This document shows positions 1-8,010 of a stretch of DNA of 32,270 nucleotides, in pieces. The position numbers were made by a program, and so were the translations under genes. This stretch comes from a virus. The notes below the pieces were generated by a model. It saw only the letters and a program-made list of their open reading frames with translations, did no database searches and had not been told where the DNA came from. Within the stretch, counting starts at the first letter, position 1. The number at the start of each line of letters is the position of its first letter. The stretch lies in IMG/VR virus record IMGVR_UViG_3300049783_001712, positions 1-32,270 of that record. One strand, written 5' to 3'.

Positions 1-1
1 A

Positions 2-634
2 TTTGGACTATCAGCAATTACAGATATGACAGTTTTAAGTACAATAGGAGCAACTACCCACCCATTATTAGAAAAAGTTTTAGGCGATGGGATTAGTGGG
101 GGTGGTATTATATTCCCTCTATATGAGAATGGTCAATTAGAAAATGTTGCAATTAGGCGGTTAGATAACTCCAATCAAATGAAATACACATTAGCAATTC
201 CCGATATATCGATATGGGGAATTAACGATATCAAAGAAAATTCGGAAATATGGCTTTCAGAAGGACTGATAGATAGAATAGCTATGTTAGAAAATGGGTT
301 TGATAATGTTATATCAGCATCTACTCCTGGATTATCAATTATTCACTTATTGAAAATATTAGATAAAAAACCAAGTATAGTCAATATATGGTCAGATAAA
401 GATCAAACAGGTTTAAAACACGCTGCTATTATACAAAAGTTTTTTAGTATAAATAATGTAGCTTGTGAGGTTTATATAAGTGAAGAATCAAAAGATGCGG
501 ATGATCATTTTAATCGAGATGGATTAACTATCGATGATATATACCCTATTAAAGTAACACATGAAAGAATAAACAGTTTCCCAAAAAATATAAATGGAAA
601 TTTCTTAGAATATCTTAAAGGTCGGGAATTTTAA
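2..634 (+). CDS. DNA primase, C-terminal part with TOPRIM domain (5' truncated by window edge)
   Basis: The frame is open from base 2 with no stop before the first ATG at 26, so the gene starts outside the window. The visible part carries a TOPRIM catalytic fold: an EG-x-x-D box (SEGLIDRIAML, about residues 78-88 counted from ATG 26), a DxD box (WSDKDQTG, about 122-129) and a KDADDHF motif near 156-162 like the one that ends the TOPRIM domain in DnaG-type primases. In that family these acidic residues bind metal for RNA primer synthesis at the fork. A zinc-binding N-terminal domain would be expected upstream but cannot be seen. The gene ends two bases before the stop of a convergent gene, and a gp32-like gene lies 3.4 kb downstream, which fits a replication region. 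A helicase-primase fusion cannot be excluded because only the C-terminus is visible. Confidence 0.85.
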   Translation, partial: FGLSAITDMTVLSTIGATTHPLLEKVLGDGISGGGIIFPLYENGQLENVAIRRLDNSNQMKYTLAIPDISIWGINDIKENSEIWLSEGLIDRIAMLENGFDNVISASTPGLSIIHLLKILDKKPSIVNIWSDKDQTGLKHAAIIQKFFSINNVACEVYISEESKDADDHFNRDGLTIDDIYPIKVTHERINSFPKNINGNFLEYLKGREF

Positions 635-636
635 CT

Positions 637-3198
637 TTAGTTTTTATTTTGTAAGTAAATAAAATAAGTTTGATCTTCGTAAGTATGCTCTCGTTCTTCA
701 TGATCATATCCAGCTAAATCAGGCCCTCTACCATTGTCACTTTTTAGTGACTTTATTAATTTATCTTCATCTACAAATCTAGATAATTTCTCCCCTATCT
801 CTTCTTGACCATAAAATTGCGAGATATACCCTACAGGATCATTTTCTATATCTTCTTTCTGATTTGCCTCAAGTTCCTCAGCTTTTTCCTCAATAGCTTC
901 ATCGGAAATTTCCCAATACTCATCGTTATCCTCATCTTCCATTTCATCCACCAAGGTATCCAATTCATCATATTCTAATTCTAAATCTAATATTTTATCT
1001 TCTAAATCAGAGATTAATGATTCATACCGCTTTATATTAATACTAGACCTTTCTTCTAATTTAAGTTTAATAACTTCTAATCTATTAAACTTCCTTTGGT
1101 AGTCAGGATCTTCATTATCCAAATCATCTAATTGTAAAATATCGATTTTCCCCAATTTATCACCAACAAAATCTTCATATTTCTGTAACCTCTCCTCGGA
1201 TTTTAATAATAAGTCTCTAGTATTAGTTAATTTTTGAGTAACATCATCTTTTTCCTCAATTTTACTATTTAATTCTTCTTTATTATGATCGCTCATGGTT
1301 TTTTCTAAATCATAATTATCAGGATCTTCTGCTATCAGTTCAGTGAAATAATACGAATCATCCCCCATCTCTCTTGCTACCCACGCACCATCTATGAAAT
1401 TAGATAAATATTCTGGACTAACATAGTTTGTATAATTACCATCATAAAATCTATTGTCATTAGATTCATCAAATGAAGATTCTGCCATATCCTCATCCCC
1501 GATCGACCACACAGCAGTGTGATTATCACCCTTTACTACCATATCAAGTGAATATACTTTATATTGCATAAGATCGTAGTGACTATCCTCTTTCGGTATT
1601 AAATATTCTTTATATAGATCTTCTTTTCCTATTTCATCATCGTCTAATTCAATTTCCTCTTCTTCTACTAAATAATCAAATAATATTTTAGCATACTTAA
1701 CAGCATCATCATCATATTCATACATTTCAGCAGAACCTTCAAATATTTCAGCTCTAGCTCTTTTAATTTCAGCAGAATATTGACTATATGACTTTTTCTT
1801 GAGTTGCCCCTCCTTATAAATTTTATAAACTAAACCGTATTTCTTTTTAAGTAAATCCATTGATGTACTATCATCAGACTCGAAAGTATGTTTTACACCT
1901 TTATTATCCATAAGATCAATATTAGACACACCATCACTATCTGCCCATATCTTTAATACAATTGCAAAATTGGGATCATCTAAAGGATAGTTAAAATCAA
2001 ATATAGTATATACATTATATCTAACTATATTTAAGTTATTATAAGGTTCATAAGAAGATTCCCACCCCTCAGATTTAATAATATCATACCCATCACTACT
2101 TACATTAAATATAAGTACATCATCAATAGCTATTCCATATTCTACTTTTTTAACATCATTAGGACTATTCTCTGATGCTTTAAGCATTTTAATTTTATAT
2201 TCAAATGGATCTGTTGATATATCAGTGTATTTAAGTATATCTTTTATTTTATTAGGAATTTTCTTATCTAAAGTTTTATTATATTTATCGTGTATGTTTG
2301 TTATTTGACCAATACCATTGGATGTAAAACCAATTAAGAATAATGAATCACTTCGATCCAATGAAAAATCCCACAGAAAAAATTGTTTCTTAGAGCCTTG
2401 TGTGTATGTTTTCCAATGTGATTTATCATATGATATACACCAATCAGGTGAACCCATCTCATTAGATGTTTTATAATCATATATTTCAGCCATTATGATG
2501 CCATTATCAGCATCTTCGAATAATATCTTAGTATTCTTACTCTTTAAATCAAGTGAGACTTTTTCGAAATTTATATCTTCTGAATTTGATTCAATGAAAC
2601 TCCCCATATAATTAAGAAGAGATTCTTTGGTTTTATGAACAGATAATTTTCTCCCGAAACTAAGAGCTAACCCTAATCTATGTATAGCCAAAGCTCTGTT
2701 AAAGAAAAGAGGACTTTCCTCATTAACATCATGGAAATTAGTGAAGTATTGTTTAAGATCAGCTTTCACTAAGTTTTTTTGTGTTCTTGGTAGTAAATTA
2801 TATATCACTTTAACTCTATGGTGATTATCCGAAACAACAATTGCATCTTTTAAATCCTCAAAACGATCATATTCTAATGGGTTCTTCGGGAGATTACCAG
2901 CATTTTGTTTTAACCAAGGTAATAAATCAAGAATTTCTCGAATTGATTTATCTTGTTCGAATTTATATTTTGTTAAAAGTCCTAAGTAGTTAAGTCCTTT
3001 GAATAATAACTTAACCCTACTTACAATTTCTTTGAATTCAGGATCATTTACACTTATGTTTTTATTTTTCAGAATTGATAATGCTTGATCTTTATTTTCT
3101 AAAATTAAAGTACCCACATCGGTTGACCGATTTTCAAGTAATTCAAATTTAAAATTATCTTTTTTCTTTTTAAAATTGGAAAAGGATCTTACAAACAT
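637..3198 (-). CDS. Large acidic protein of unknown function with C-terminal coiled coil
   Basis: This 853-residue protein matches no family I can name with confidence. The first 40 residues are basic and aromatic (MFVRSFSNFKKKK). Around residues 250-310 is a compact segment with SPDWCIS, W-x-x-Y, QFFLWDFS, IGFT and ITNIHDKYN motifs, which looks like a folded domain because its Trp and Cys residues are clustered. Residues about 640-790 are rich in Glu, Asp, Lys and Leu in heptad-like order and should form coiled coil; the whole C-terminal half is strongly acidic. No signal peptide or membrane segment is seen. It is transcribed towards the primase and is preceded at 3228-3238 by the AT-rich motif shared with other minus-strand genes. 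The size could suit a virion or injected protein, but this is inference. Confidence 0.8.
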   Translation of the reverse strand: MFVRSFSNFKKKKDNFKFELLENRSTDVGTLILENKDQALSILKNKNISVNDPEFKEIVSRVKLLFKGLNYLGLLTKYKFEQDKSIREILDLLPWLKQNAGNLPKNPLEYDRFEDLKDAIVVSDNHHRVKVIYNLLPRTQKNLVKADLKQYFTNFHDVNEESPLFFNRALAIHRLGLALSFGRKLSVHKTKESLLNYMGSFIESNSEDINFEKVSLDLKSKNTKILFEDADNGIIMAEIYDYKTSNEMGSPDWCISYDKSHWKTYTQGSKKQFFLWDFSLDRSDSLFLIGFTSNGIGQITNIHDKYNKTLDKKIPNKIKDILKYTDISTDPFEYKIKMLKASENSPNDVKKVEYGIAIDDVLIFNVSSDGYDIIKSEGWESSYEPYNNLNIVRYNVYTIFDFNYPLDDPNFAIVLKIWADSDGVSNIDLMDNKGVKHTFESDDSTSMDLLKKKYGLVYKIYKEGQLKKKSYSQYSAEIKRARAEIFEGSAEMYEYDDDAVKYAKILFDYLVEEEEIELDDDEIGKEDLYKEYLIPKEDSHYDLMQYKVYSLDMVVKGDNHTAVWSIGDEDMAESSFDESNDNRFYDGNYTNYVSPEYLSNFIDGAWVAREMGDDSYYFTELIAEDPDNYDLEKTMSDHNKEELNSKIEEKDDVTQKLTNTRDLLLKSEERLQKYEDFVGDKLGKIDILQLDDLDNEDPDYQRKFNRLEVIKLKLEERSSINIKRYESLISDLEDKILDLELEYDELDTLVDEMEDEDNDEYWEISDEAIEEKAEELEANQKEDIENDPVGYISQFYGQEEIGEKLSRFVDEDKLIKSLKSDNGRGPDLAGYDHEEREHTYEDQTYFIYLQNKN

Positions 3199-3227
3199 AG
3201 TTTATTCTTTTTAATTTATTATATTTA

Positions 3228-3238
3228 TTATATATTAA
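3228..3238 (-). promoter_or_regulatory. TTAATATATAA motif, candidate phage promoter for the 853-aa gene
   Basis: On the minus strand the bases read TTAATATATAA and end about 30 bases upstream of the ATG at 3198. The identical 11-mer occurs at 3944-3954 in front of the next minus-strand gene, and close variants lie at the same distance from three more minus-strand starts. It resembles the T4 late promoter box TATAAATA in composition and spacing, but no transcription data support it here. Confidence 0.35.
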
Positions 3239-3256
3239 ATGTTATATATAACTAAT

Positions 3257-3916
3257 CTATTTAATAACTTCTTTCTTCATCAATGTTCTTATTATATCTT
3301 TGATACTTCCTGTCATTGGATCACCATCTCTATTAAACCCCCTATAAACACCATCAACAATTTCTTCTATATATACATCACCATCTTGGGTTTGCGCCCA
3401 TTGACCTTCTTCGCTGTACCCATGTTGTGTGTTCATCGCAGTCATTGCAGTTTGTGAATCTACTCTATGTTTATCCATACCATAACTATTTTTAGACCAT
3501 TCCCAAAATTCTTTAATAGGTTCATACTTACCATTTATTTGACCCATCACTTTACTTAAATCATAACTCTTAGCTGTTTTTACCATTAATTCATAAGCAA
3601 ATGTGTCACTTTTTTTAACATCAGATAATTGCGGAGAAAAATTAGGTAAAGCTGCATCTTCTATTTCATGTACTTCATAATCTTTATAATCAACATAAAA
3701 GGTATAAATATATTTACCACCTTTAATTATACAATACATATACGCACTATTAGTATAAGAATCAAACCAAGATGCATCTTCGTCAACATATAGATTAGTA
3801 ACACCCTCTCTTGATTTTATTAAATATAACTTATATCCATTAACACTAACAACCAATTCAGTGCCCTCTATCTCAGATTTAGAACTCACATTTTCGAATT
3901 TTTTAAGATATTTCAT
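3257..3916 (-). CDS. Unknown protein with capsid-targeting-like N-terminus
   Basis: This 219-residue protein begins MKYLKKFENVSSKSE, nearly the same as the protein at 12368-12847 (MKYLKLFENYEMQ), while the remaining sequences do not look related. The shared start resembles the T4 capsid-targeting sequence MKTYQEF, which directs internal proteins into the prohead. The body has beta-rich stretches (residues 20-85) with many Tyr residues and a Gly/Asp-rich end around 170-205 (GDVYIEE, YRGFNRDGDPMTGS). It has no membrane segment and no recognisable catalytic motif. It lies head to tail with the 853-aa gene, about 60 bases apart, and both have their own upstream AT-rich box. Packaging into the head is inferred only from the N-terminus. 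Confidence 0.75.
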   Translation of the reverse strand: MKYLKKFENVSSKSEIEGTELVVSVNGYKLYLIKSREGVTNLYVDEDASWFDSYTNSAYMYCIIKGGKYIYTFYVDYKDYEVHEIEDAALPNFSPQLSDVKKSDTFAYELMVKTAKSYDLSKVMGQINGKYEPIKEFWEWSKNSYGMDKHRVDSQTAMTAMNTQHGYSEEGQWAQTQDGDVYIEEIVDGVYRGFNRDGDPMTGSIKDIIRTLMKKEVIK

Positions 3917-3943
3917 TAATTTCTAAAACTTTTTAATCTTTTC

Positions 3944-3954
3944 TTATATATTAA
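3944..3954 (-). promoter_or_regulatory. TTAATATATAA motif, candidate phage promoter for the 219-aa gene
   Basis: The minus strand carries the same 11-mer as at 3228-3238, placed 28 bases upstream of the ATG at 3916. The shared sequence and the near-constant distance to the start argue for function over chance, although the background is very AT-rich. Confidence 0.35.
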
Positions 3955-4077
3955 AAACCAATTAGTTAAATAACGAAAAAAGTACAAAAAAGCTAAAAAC
4001 AGCTAAACCTTTGATTTTTATTTAATATAATATAAAACAGCTTATAATAGCATATAAAAAAAATAATTAGCAAAATT

Positions 4078-5196
4078 ATGGATTACACAAACGATTTATT
4101 TAACGATGAAGCATTAGACAAAAAATCATCATATGAGGTGAAATTAACAGATAGAGGTCTAGATGGCTTATATCGTGTTGATATGGACAAAGTAAGTCCT
4201 AAAAATAAAGACAGAGGTTACAAATCAGTATTACGTTTTTTACCAAACATTTCTAGCGATCCTACTTACGTGAAAGCATTTCTTGGAGATCGTTACAATG
4301 AGGACGCAAAAGCGGCATTAGGGCCATCTCACTATGAGAAAGTTACTCATTACCTAAATATTCAAAATGAATCTCACGCAGATTTAAAGGGATATTATGA
4401 TGACCCAACTAATATGAACCCTGTAACTCAAAAACCTTACACAACAAGCAAATGGGGGCCATTAGCAATTGCTTTTTTCACATTAGATAAGAGTAAAAAT
4501 GCACTTCTACAACAAAGAGCAAAAATGATTAAATATACTAAAAAATATTTTTCTTATGTTCTTGTTATTGAAGATGAACAACAACCTGAATTAGTTGGTA
4601 AAATAATGATTTTATCTTACGGAAAACAGATTAAAGACATTATCGAAATGGAATCAAAGGGAGAAATCTCAGGCATTGAATGTAATGTATTTAAATTACA
4701 TAGTGGGAAAGATTTTACTCTTTTAGCTAAGAATAAATCATTTAATATCGATGGTAAAGAAATAACTGCCCCTGATTACACAAGGAGTGCATTTAACTCT
4801 AATAACACATCTGTTAAATTACCTAAAATAGTGGATGGTGAAGTAACTAAATGGAATCAAATTCCCTTAAATGATGATGGTAAAATTAAAAAAGAACATG
4901 CGGATAGAATTAGTGATTTCTTATTAGAGAACAGAGATGCTGAGCTTGAAAGTTTTGCAGGAAAAGCTTGGACAGAAGATCAAGAACGTAAAGTAACTGA
5001 GGCAATCGATTACTTAACTGGTAAATCATCTCCAACAAGTGGATCTACATCAAATGATAAAACTGAAGTTGAAGATTTTTCTTTCGATGAAATAGGTGAT
5101 TCAAAAGATACATCTTCTAATAAACCTAACAAAGTAACAGAACCTGCTACTGATGATGATTTTAAGGATGATGAATTTGATGATTTAGATTTTTAA
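4078..5196 (+). CDS. gp32-like single-stranded DNA-binding protein
   Basis: This 372-residue protein matches the T4 gp32 plan. Near residues 45-60 is YKSVLRFLPNI, comparable to the gp32 core segment QAVIRFLP. At about 157-186 is a YFSYVLVIEDEQQPELVGK stretch followed by a YGKQI segment, comparable to the gp32 segment ANILVVKDPAAPENEGK and its FGKKI. The last 35 residues are an acidic tail ending DDLDF, the part that in T4 recruits replication partners. The protein coats single-stranded DNA at the fork and in recombination. The gp32 zinc ribbon (one His and three Cys) is absent: the region holds no cysteine. At 372 residues it is longer than T4 gp32 (301). It stands alone between a 160-base AT-rich leader and a strong terminator, as expected for a highly expressed single gene. 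Confidence 0.88.
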   Translation: MDYTNDLFNDEALDKKSSYEVKLTDRGLDGLYRVDMDKVSPKNKDRGYKSVLRFLPNISSDPTYVKAFLGDRYNEDAKAALGPSHYEKVTHYLNIQNESHADLKGYYDDPTNMNPVTQKPYTTSKWGPLAIAFFTLDKSKNALLQQRAKMIKYTKKYFSYVLVIEDEQQPELVGKIMILSYGKQIKDIIEMESKGEISGIECNVFKLHSGKDFTLLAKNKSFNIDGKEITAPDYTRSAFNSNNTSVKLPKIVDGEVTKWNQIPLNDDGKIKKEHADRISDFLLENRDAELESFAGKAWTEDQERKVTEAIDYLTGKSSPTSGSTSNDKTEVEDFSFDEIGDSKDTSSNKPNKVTEPATDDDFKDDEFDDLDF

Positions 5197-5215
5197 TATC
5201 TAACATTAAGTAAAT

Positions 5216-5257
5216 AAAAACACTTTTTCGGGAATATTCTCGAAAAAGTGTTTTTTT
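5216..5257 (+). terminator. Rho-independent terminator after the gp32-like gene
   Basis: CACTTTTTCG (5221-5230) pairs with CGAAAAAGTG (5241-5250). The intervening GAATATTC can pair further, and seven T residues follow. It starts 20 bases after the stop codon and should isolate the gp32-like gene from the genes downstream. Confidence 0.9.
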
Positions 5258-5315
5258 AGTTAAACAAAGGGTCTTTTTTTTGCTATATATTTTAAACCAA
5301 AGTAGTTATCAATAT

Positions 5316-6236
5316 ATGTCAGCATTAAAATTCGAAGATAGAAGAGGAAGAACAGTTACTGTAACAAGTGTGGAAGATAATATAGCTATTTTAAATAATG
5401 GCGAAAGAGTATCAGTTGAAAGGCTTAGAGATCCATCATTTTTCAAACCATTAAACGAAACTGTACAGTCAACTACACCAACAATAATACAACAACCAAC
5501 AAATATGAATGAAAATGTATATAATACCGACCCCAATTTAAGTACTGATGATATCAGACATATGAATTTATCAAAAAATAAATCATTTTCAATTGGTGAT
5601 AGCGAAAATGAAAACTTATATGGAGTCCAAAGGTCAAGAGCAAACCAATCATCCGATATAAGAATGAGTGGTAGTGTTATAGAATCACATAACCAAAATT
5701 TAAAATCCATAGGTAAAGAACCTATGGAAGAACATAGCTCAGCACCTGTTACTCAACGACATATACCAACTAATATGACACAAGAAGAAGAGCTTTTACA
5801 AAAGTATGGTGCTGAACCAGCACCAACGGTAAGGTCTGATGTACGCTTAGAAGAACTCGCATATGGTCAGAAAGTAACATCTCCACCAACAAGAGAAGAG
5901 GGAAGAGAGAAGAAAGAAGAGAAAATCTCTAATGGGAGTACACAACAAAGTGACCCACATGTACCAAAGCAATTACCTGAGGTGAATCCAATTCATCAAA
6001 TGTTTGATAAAGCTAAGAAAGTACACCCATTAATTGTTAATTTAAAACTTAATGAAAAAATACCAAATAAAGAGTTTATTAAAATGATGGAAGATAATTT
6101 TGAAGATGAGTCTGCAGTTGATTATTTCGCTAAGGATATCTATAAGAAATTAATGGAAGATCCCTCTGTAATTGAAAATCAAGTAAAAATTGCGATTCAG
6201 AAATATCTAAAAAGTAGAACTCCTAAGAAGAAATAA
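5316..6236 (+). CDS. Unknown protein with small N-terminal beta domain and disordered linker
   Basis: I chose the ATG at 5316 (MSALKFEDRRGR); the frame is open from a TTG at 5280, but that would lie just after the T-run of the terminator. The product has 306 residues. Residues 1-45 look like a small SH3-like beta barrel (GRTVTVTSVEDNIAILNNGE). Residues 55-220 are low in hydrophobics and rich in Asn, Gln, Ser, Thr and Pro, so probably disordered. Residues about 225-306 are helical and basic at the end (KSRTPKKK), with alternating hydrophobics that suggest an oligomerisation or partner-binding domain. The gene opens a plus-strand run after gp32 together with two shorter genes. I cannot assign a function; a virion assembly or transcription-related role is possible. 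Confidence 0.75.
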   Translation: MSALKFEDRRGRTVTVTSVEDNIAILNNGERVSVERLRDPSFFKPLNETVQSTTPTIIQQPTNMNENVYNTDPNLSTDDIRHMNLSKNKSFSIGDSENENLYGVQRSRANQSSDIRMSGSVIESHNQNLKSIGKEPMEEHSSAPVTQRHIPTNMTQEEELLQKYGAEPAPTVRSDVRLEELAYGQKVTSPPTREEGREKKEEKISNGSTQQSDPHVPKQLPEVNPIHQMFDKAKKVHPLIVNLKLNEKIPNKEFIKMMEDNFEDESAVDYFAKDIYKKLMEDPSVIENQVKIAIQKYLKSRTPKKK

Positions 6237-6281
6237 ATAAAACGGCTTGGGTATGGTTAGATTTTTAACGGATAAAACAAA

Positions 6282-6416
6282 ATGACAGAAGAAGAAAGAG
6301 AACTTTGGGAACAAGCACTTGCTATAATAGATGATAATTTAGAAATAGTAGACGGTGATATTATTGGAAACAGATTCGCAACAGCAACAAAGATTGTGGA
6401 GTTTGTACAAGAGTAA
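6282..6416 (+). CDS. Small acidic protein, 44 aa
   Basis: The ORF begins ATG at 6282 in an A-rich context (aaaacaaaATG) and encodes 44 residues starting MTEEERELWEQALAI. It is acidic and predicted largely helical, with no cysteine and no membrane segment. It sits 45 bases after the 306-aa gene and 39 bases before the next start, on the same strand, so it is probably co-transcribed. It is too short for a family assignment, but its composition is that of a real soluble protein. Confidence 0.55.
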   Translation: MTEEERELWEQALAIIDDNLEIVDGDIIGNRFATATKIVEFVQE

Positions 6417-6455
6417 GTTAATGAATTTATAAAAACAAATAATTGTAGCTAACAT

Positions 6456-6848
6456 ATGATAAACGAAAAATATTTAACACAAGCACTCAGAATAAGAAAA
6501 GATTTTAAAGAAATTGATTTAGAACTTCTATCCCTTAAAGATAAATTACTAACCGTTAATGATAATATCCAAGTATCTTTAGAAAAGCTAACCGATCTAA
6601 AAAGTAGATCAGAAGAATATTCTGATAAGGAGAGTTTCACAAAGGATGTTACCGAATGTCTAACAGAATTTGAAGTTCAAGCAAATGGGGTTAATAAATT
6701 CTACCTACCCCTAAATGATAAAATGGATAAATTAAAAGAAGAAGAAGAAGAACTTTTTGCTAAACTAATTAAAGAATATTCACACTTAAAACCCGAAAAT
6801 ATAGTTAACGAAGTTCATGTTTATTTAAATGAAAATGGGGGCGCATAG
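6456..6848 (+). CDS. Coiled-coil protein of unknown function, 130 aa
   Basis: The protein is nearly all helical, with long Lys/Glu/Leu heptads: residues about 15-60 (DFKEIDLELLSLKDKLL onward) and about 85-115 (DKMDKLKEEEEELFAKL). It has one Cys and no membrane segment. It is the last gene of the plus-strand run that starts at 5316 and ends one base before the stop of the convergent phosphatase-like gene. A structural or scaffold-like role is possible, but nothing in the sequence is diagnostic. Confidence 0.72.
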   Translation: MINEKYLTQALRIRKDFKEIDLELLSLKDKLLTVNDNIQVSLEKLTDLKSRSEEYSDKESFTKDVTECLTEFEVQANGVNKFYLPLNDKMDKLKEEEEELFAKLIKEYSHLKPENIVNEVHVYLNENGGA

Positions 6849-6849
6849 A

Positions 6850-7356
6850 TTACATATAATGACTCCATAACCACAATCTGTTTAATAAAGCTGTAACAAC
6901 ACCGTTTCCTTTTACAATAGGATTATCGACATTGAACCTATTTGAATTATATTTAAAAAAATCAACCGCAAATTTACCCACAGAACCACTTCTGTTTTGT
7001 CCTGCGGTACAATGTATCAGTAGTTGAGTATCACTATTCAATTTAGATTTAACGTTGCTAAGGAAGGATATAACACTCTTTGCTTGTTCCTCGGTCATTA
7101 TTTTCAAGTCAAAGGATATATCACCACTCTCCTTTAATTTCATCGTATAGTTCCTCTCACTATCATCAAAGTGTAAAATAAGAACATTATCCGATATAAC
7201 ATCTTGGAAATATGATTCAAATTTACCAAAATGGTCATGGCTATCATTTATAGAAATTATAAATGTGTTTTTGAAAGTACTTACATTCTCTTTGTTGATA
7301 TCATTAGATACCATTAAAGCATTGAAATCATTTTTATTTAAAACTTTTATTAACAT
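6850..7356 (-). CDS. Tyrosine/dual-specificity phosphatase-like protein
   Basis: The 168-residue protein contains HCTAGQNRS at residues 115-123, a match to the protein tyrosine phosphatase signature HC-x5-R with Cys116 as nucleophile and Arg122 as phosphate-binding residue. It is preceded by a hydrophobic strand (QLLI), as expected for the P-loop. A helix with EEQAKSVISFL (89-99) precedes that strand, as in compact dual-specificity phosphatases. An Asp that could act as general acid lies upstream (IISINDSHDHFGKF, 33-46; DD at 64-65), but which one serves is unclear. Family knowledge predicts removal of phosphate from Tyr, Ser or Thr, or another phosphoester; the substrate is unknown. It follows the terminase-like fragment on the same strand after about 100 bases that hold an 18-base palindrome. 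Confidence 0.8.
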   Translation of the reverse strand: MLIKVLNKNDFNALMVSNDINKENVSTFKNTFIISINDSHDHFGKFESYFQDVISDNVLILHFDDSERNYTMKLKESGDISFDLKIMTEEQAKSVISFLSNVKSKLNSDTQLLIHCTAGQNRSGSVGKFAVDFFKYNSNRFNVDNPIVKGNGVVTALLNRLWLWSHYM

Positions 7357-7386
7357 TTTATAAAGATAATTATTTTTTAGTTATAA

Positions 7387-7404
7387 ATATACAATATTGT
7401 ATAT
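7387..7404. promoter_or_regulatory. 18-base perfect palindrome upstream of the phosphatase-like gene
   Basis: ATATACAATATTGTATAT is its own reverse complement and lies 31-48 bases upstream of the start at 7356. It could be an operator for a dimeric regulator or a hairpin in the leader. AT-rich DNA produces such palindromes more often, so function is uncertain. Confidence 0.3.
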
Positions 7405-7460
7405 TATATAATAAGTTTATTTACACAAACTCACATAAATATTCGCGCCTATATCTATCA

Positions 7461-7970
7461 TTAGATAACACACCTTTTCATCTCTATATTATTACGTGGG
7501 TAATAATATATATCAGTAGTAACTTCATTCTCAATATTCGATACACCATCTACTACACTTTTTAGAAAATTATTAATAGGTAGGGTGAATATTATAACTC
7601 TATTATAATAACGAAGGGCATCTAAATCTTCCGCTATAAAATCAAACCTTACCTGATCAATTATTATATCACCTGTTTGAGTCGCTATACTCGGTATGTT
7701 CCCACCAACACAAAGGGTAGATGATTTCTCTAATTTATGATTAGCATAAAACATAGCTTCTGATAATTTACTCAACCCCATTTGTCGTGATGTTATTATT
7801 ATTATATTATTATCAGTAGATAATATAATATTTAATATCTCTTCCTGATCTGCCCTTAATTTCTCAAAACCTATTACACAGTTTTCAAACCACTCTATTA
7901 CTAATGCCCTAAACCGTGATACTTTCCTATTTAATGTGAGTTCTTCGATTAATTTGTCTATATCGTCCAT
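7461..7970 (-). CDS. Terminase-like ATPase domain fragment, 169 aa
   Basis: Residues 54-70 read as a hydrophobic strand followed by TSRQMGLSKLS, the pattern of the degenerate Walker A region of phage large terminases (SRQLG-x-[ST]-T; T4 gp17 has SRQLGKTT). The helix that follows and the LCVGGNIPSIATQTGDII strand-helix (86-103) also fit the next units of that fold. The protein stops after 169 residues, without a Walker B acidic pair or nuclease domain. The position equivalent to the P-loop lysine is Leu66, with Lys two residues later. So it may be a degenerate paralogue, a decoy or a small ATP-binding protein, but not a packaging motor on its own. The frame has no internal stop, and a start at 7970 (MDDIDKLIEEL) gives a sensible acidic N-terminus. 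Confidence 0.6.
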   Translation of the reverse strand: MDDIDKLIEELTLNRKVSRFRALVIEWFENCVIGFEKLRADQEEILNIILSTDNNIIIITSRQMGLSKLSEAMFYANHKLEKSSTLCVGGNIPSIATQTGDIIIDQVRFDFIAEDLDALRYYNRVIIFTLPINNFLKSVVDGVSNIENEVTTDIYYYPRNNIEMKRCVI

Positions 7971-8010
7971 AATTTCTAATTGAAATATAATTGATTTTAT
8001 ATATACTTAT

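Noticed and set aside
3239-3457. 72-aa plus-strand ORF over the end of the 219-aa gene
   Set aside because: Phe/Ile/His-rich shadow of the minus-strand gene, which has a much better start and composition.
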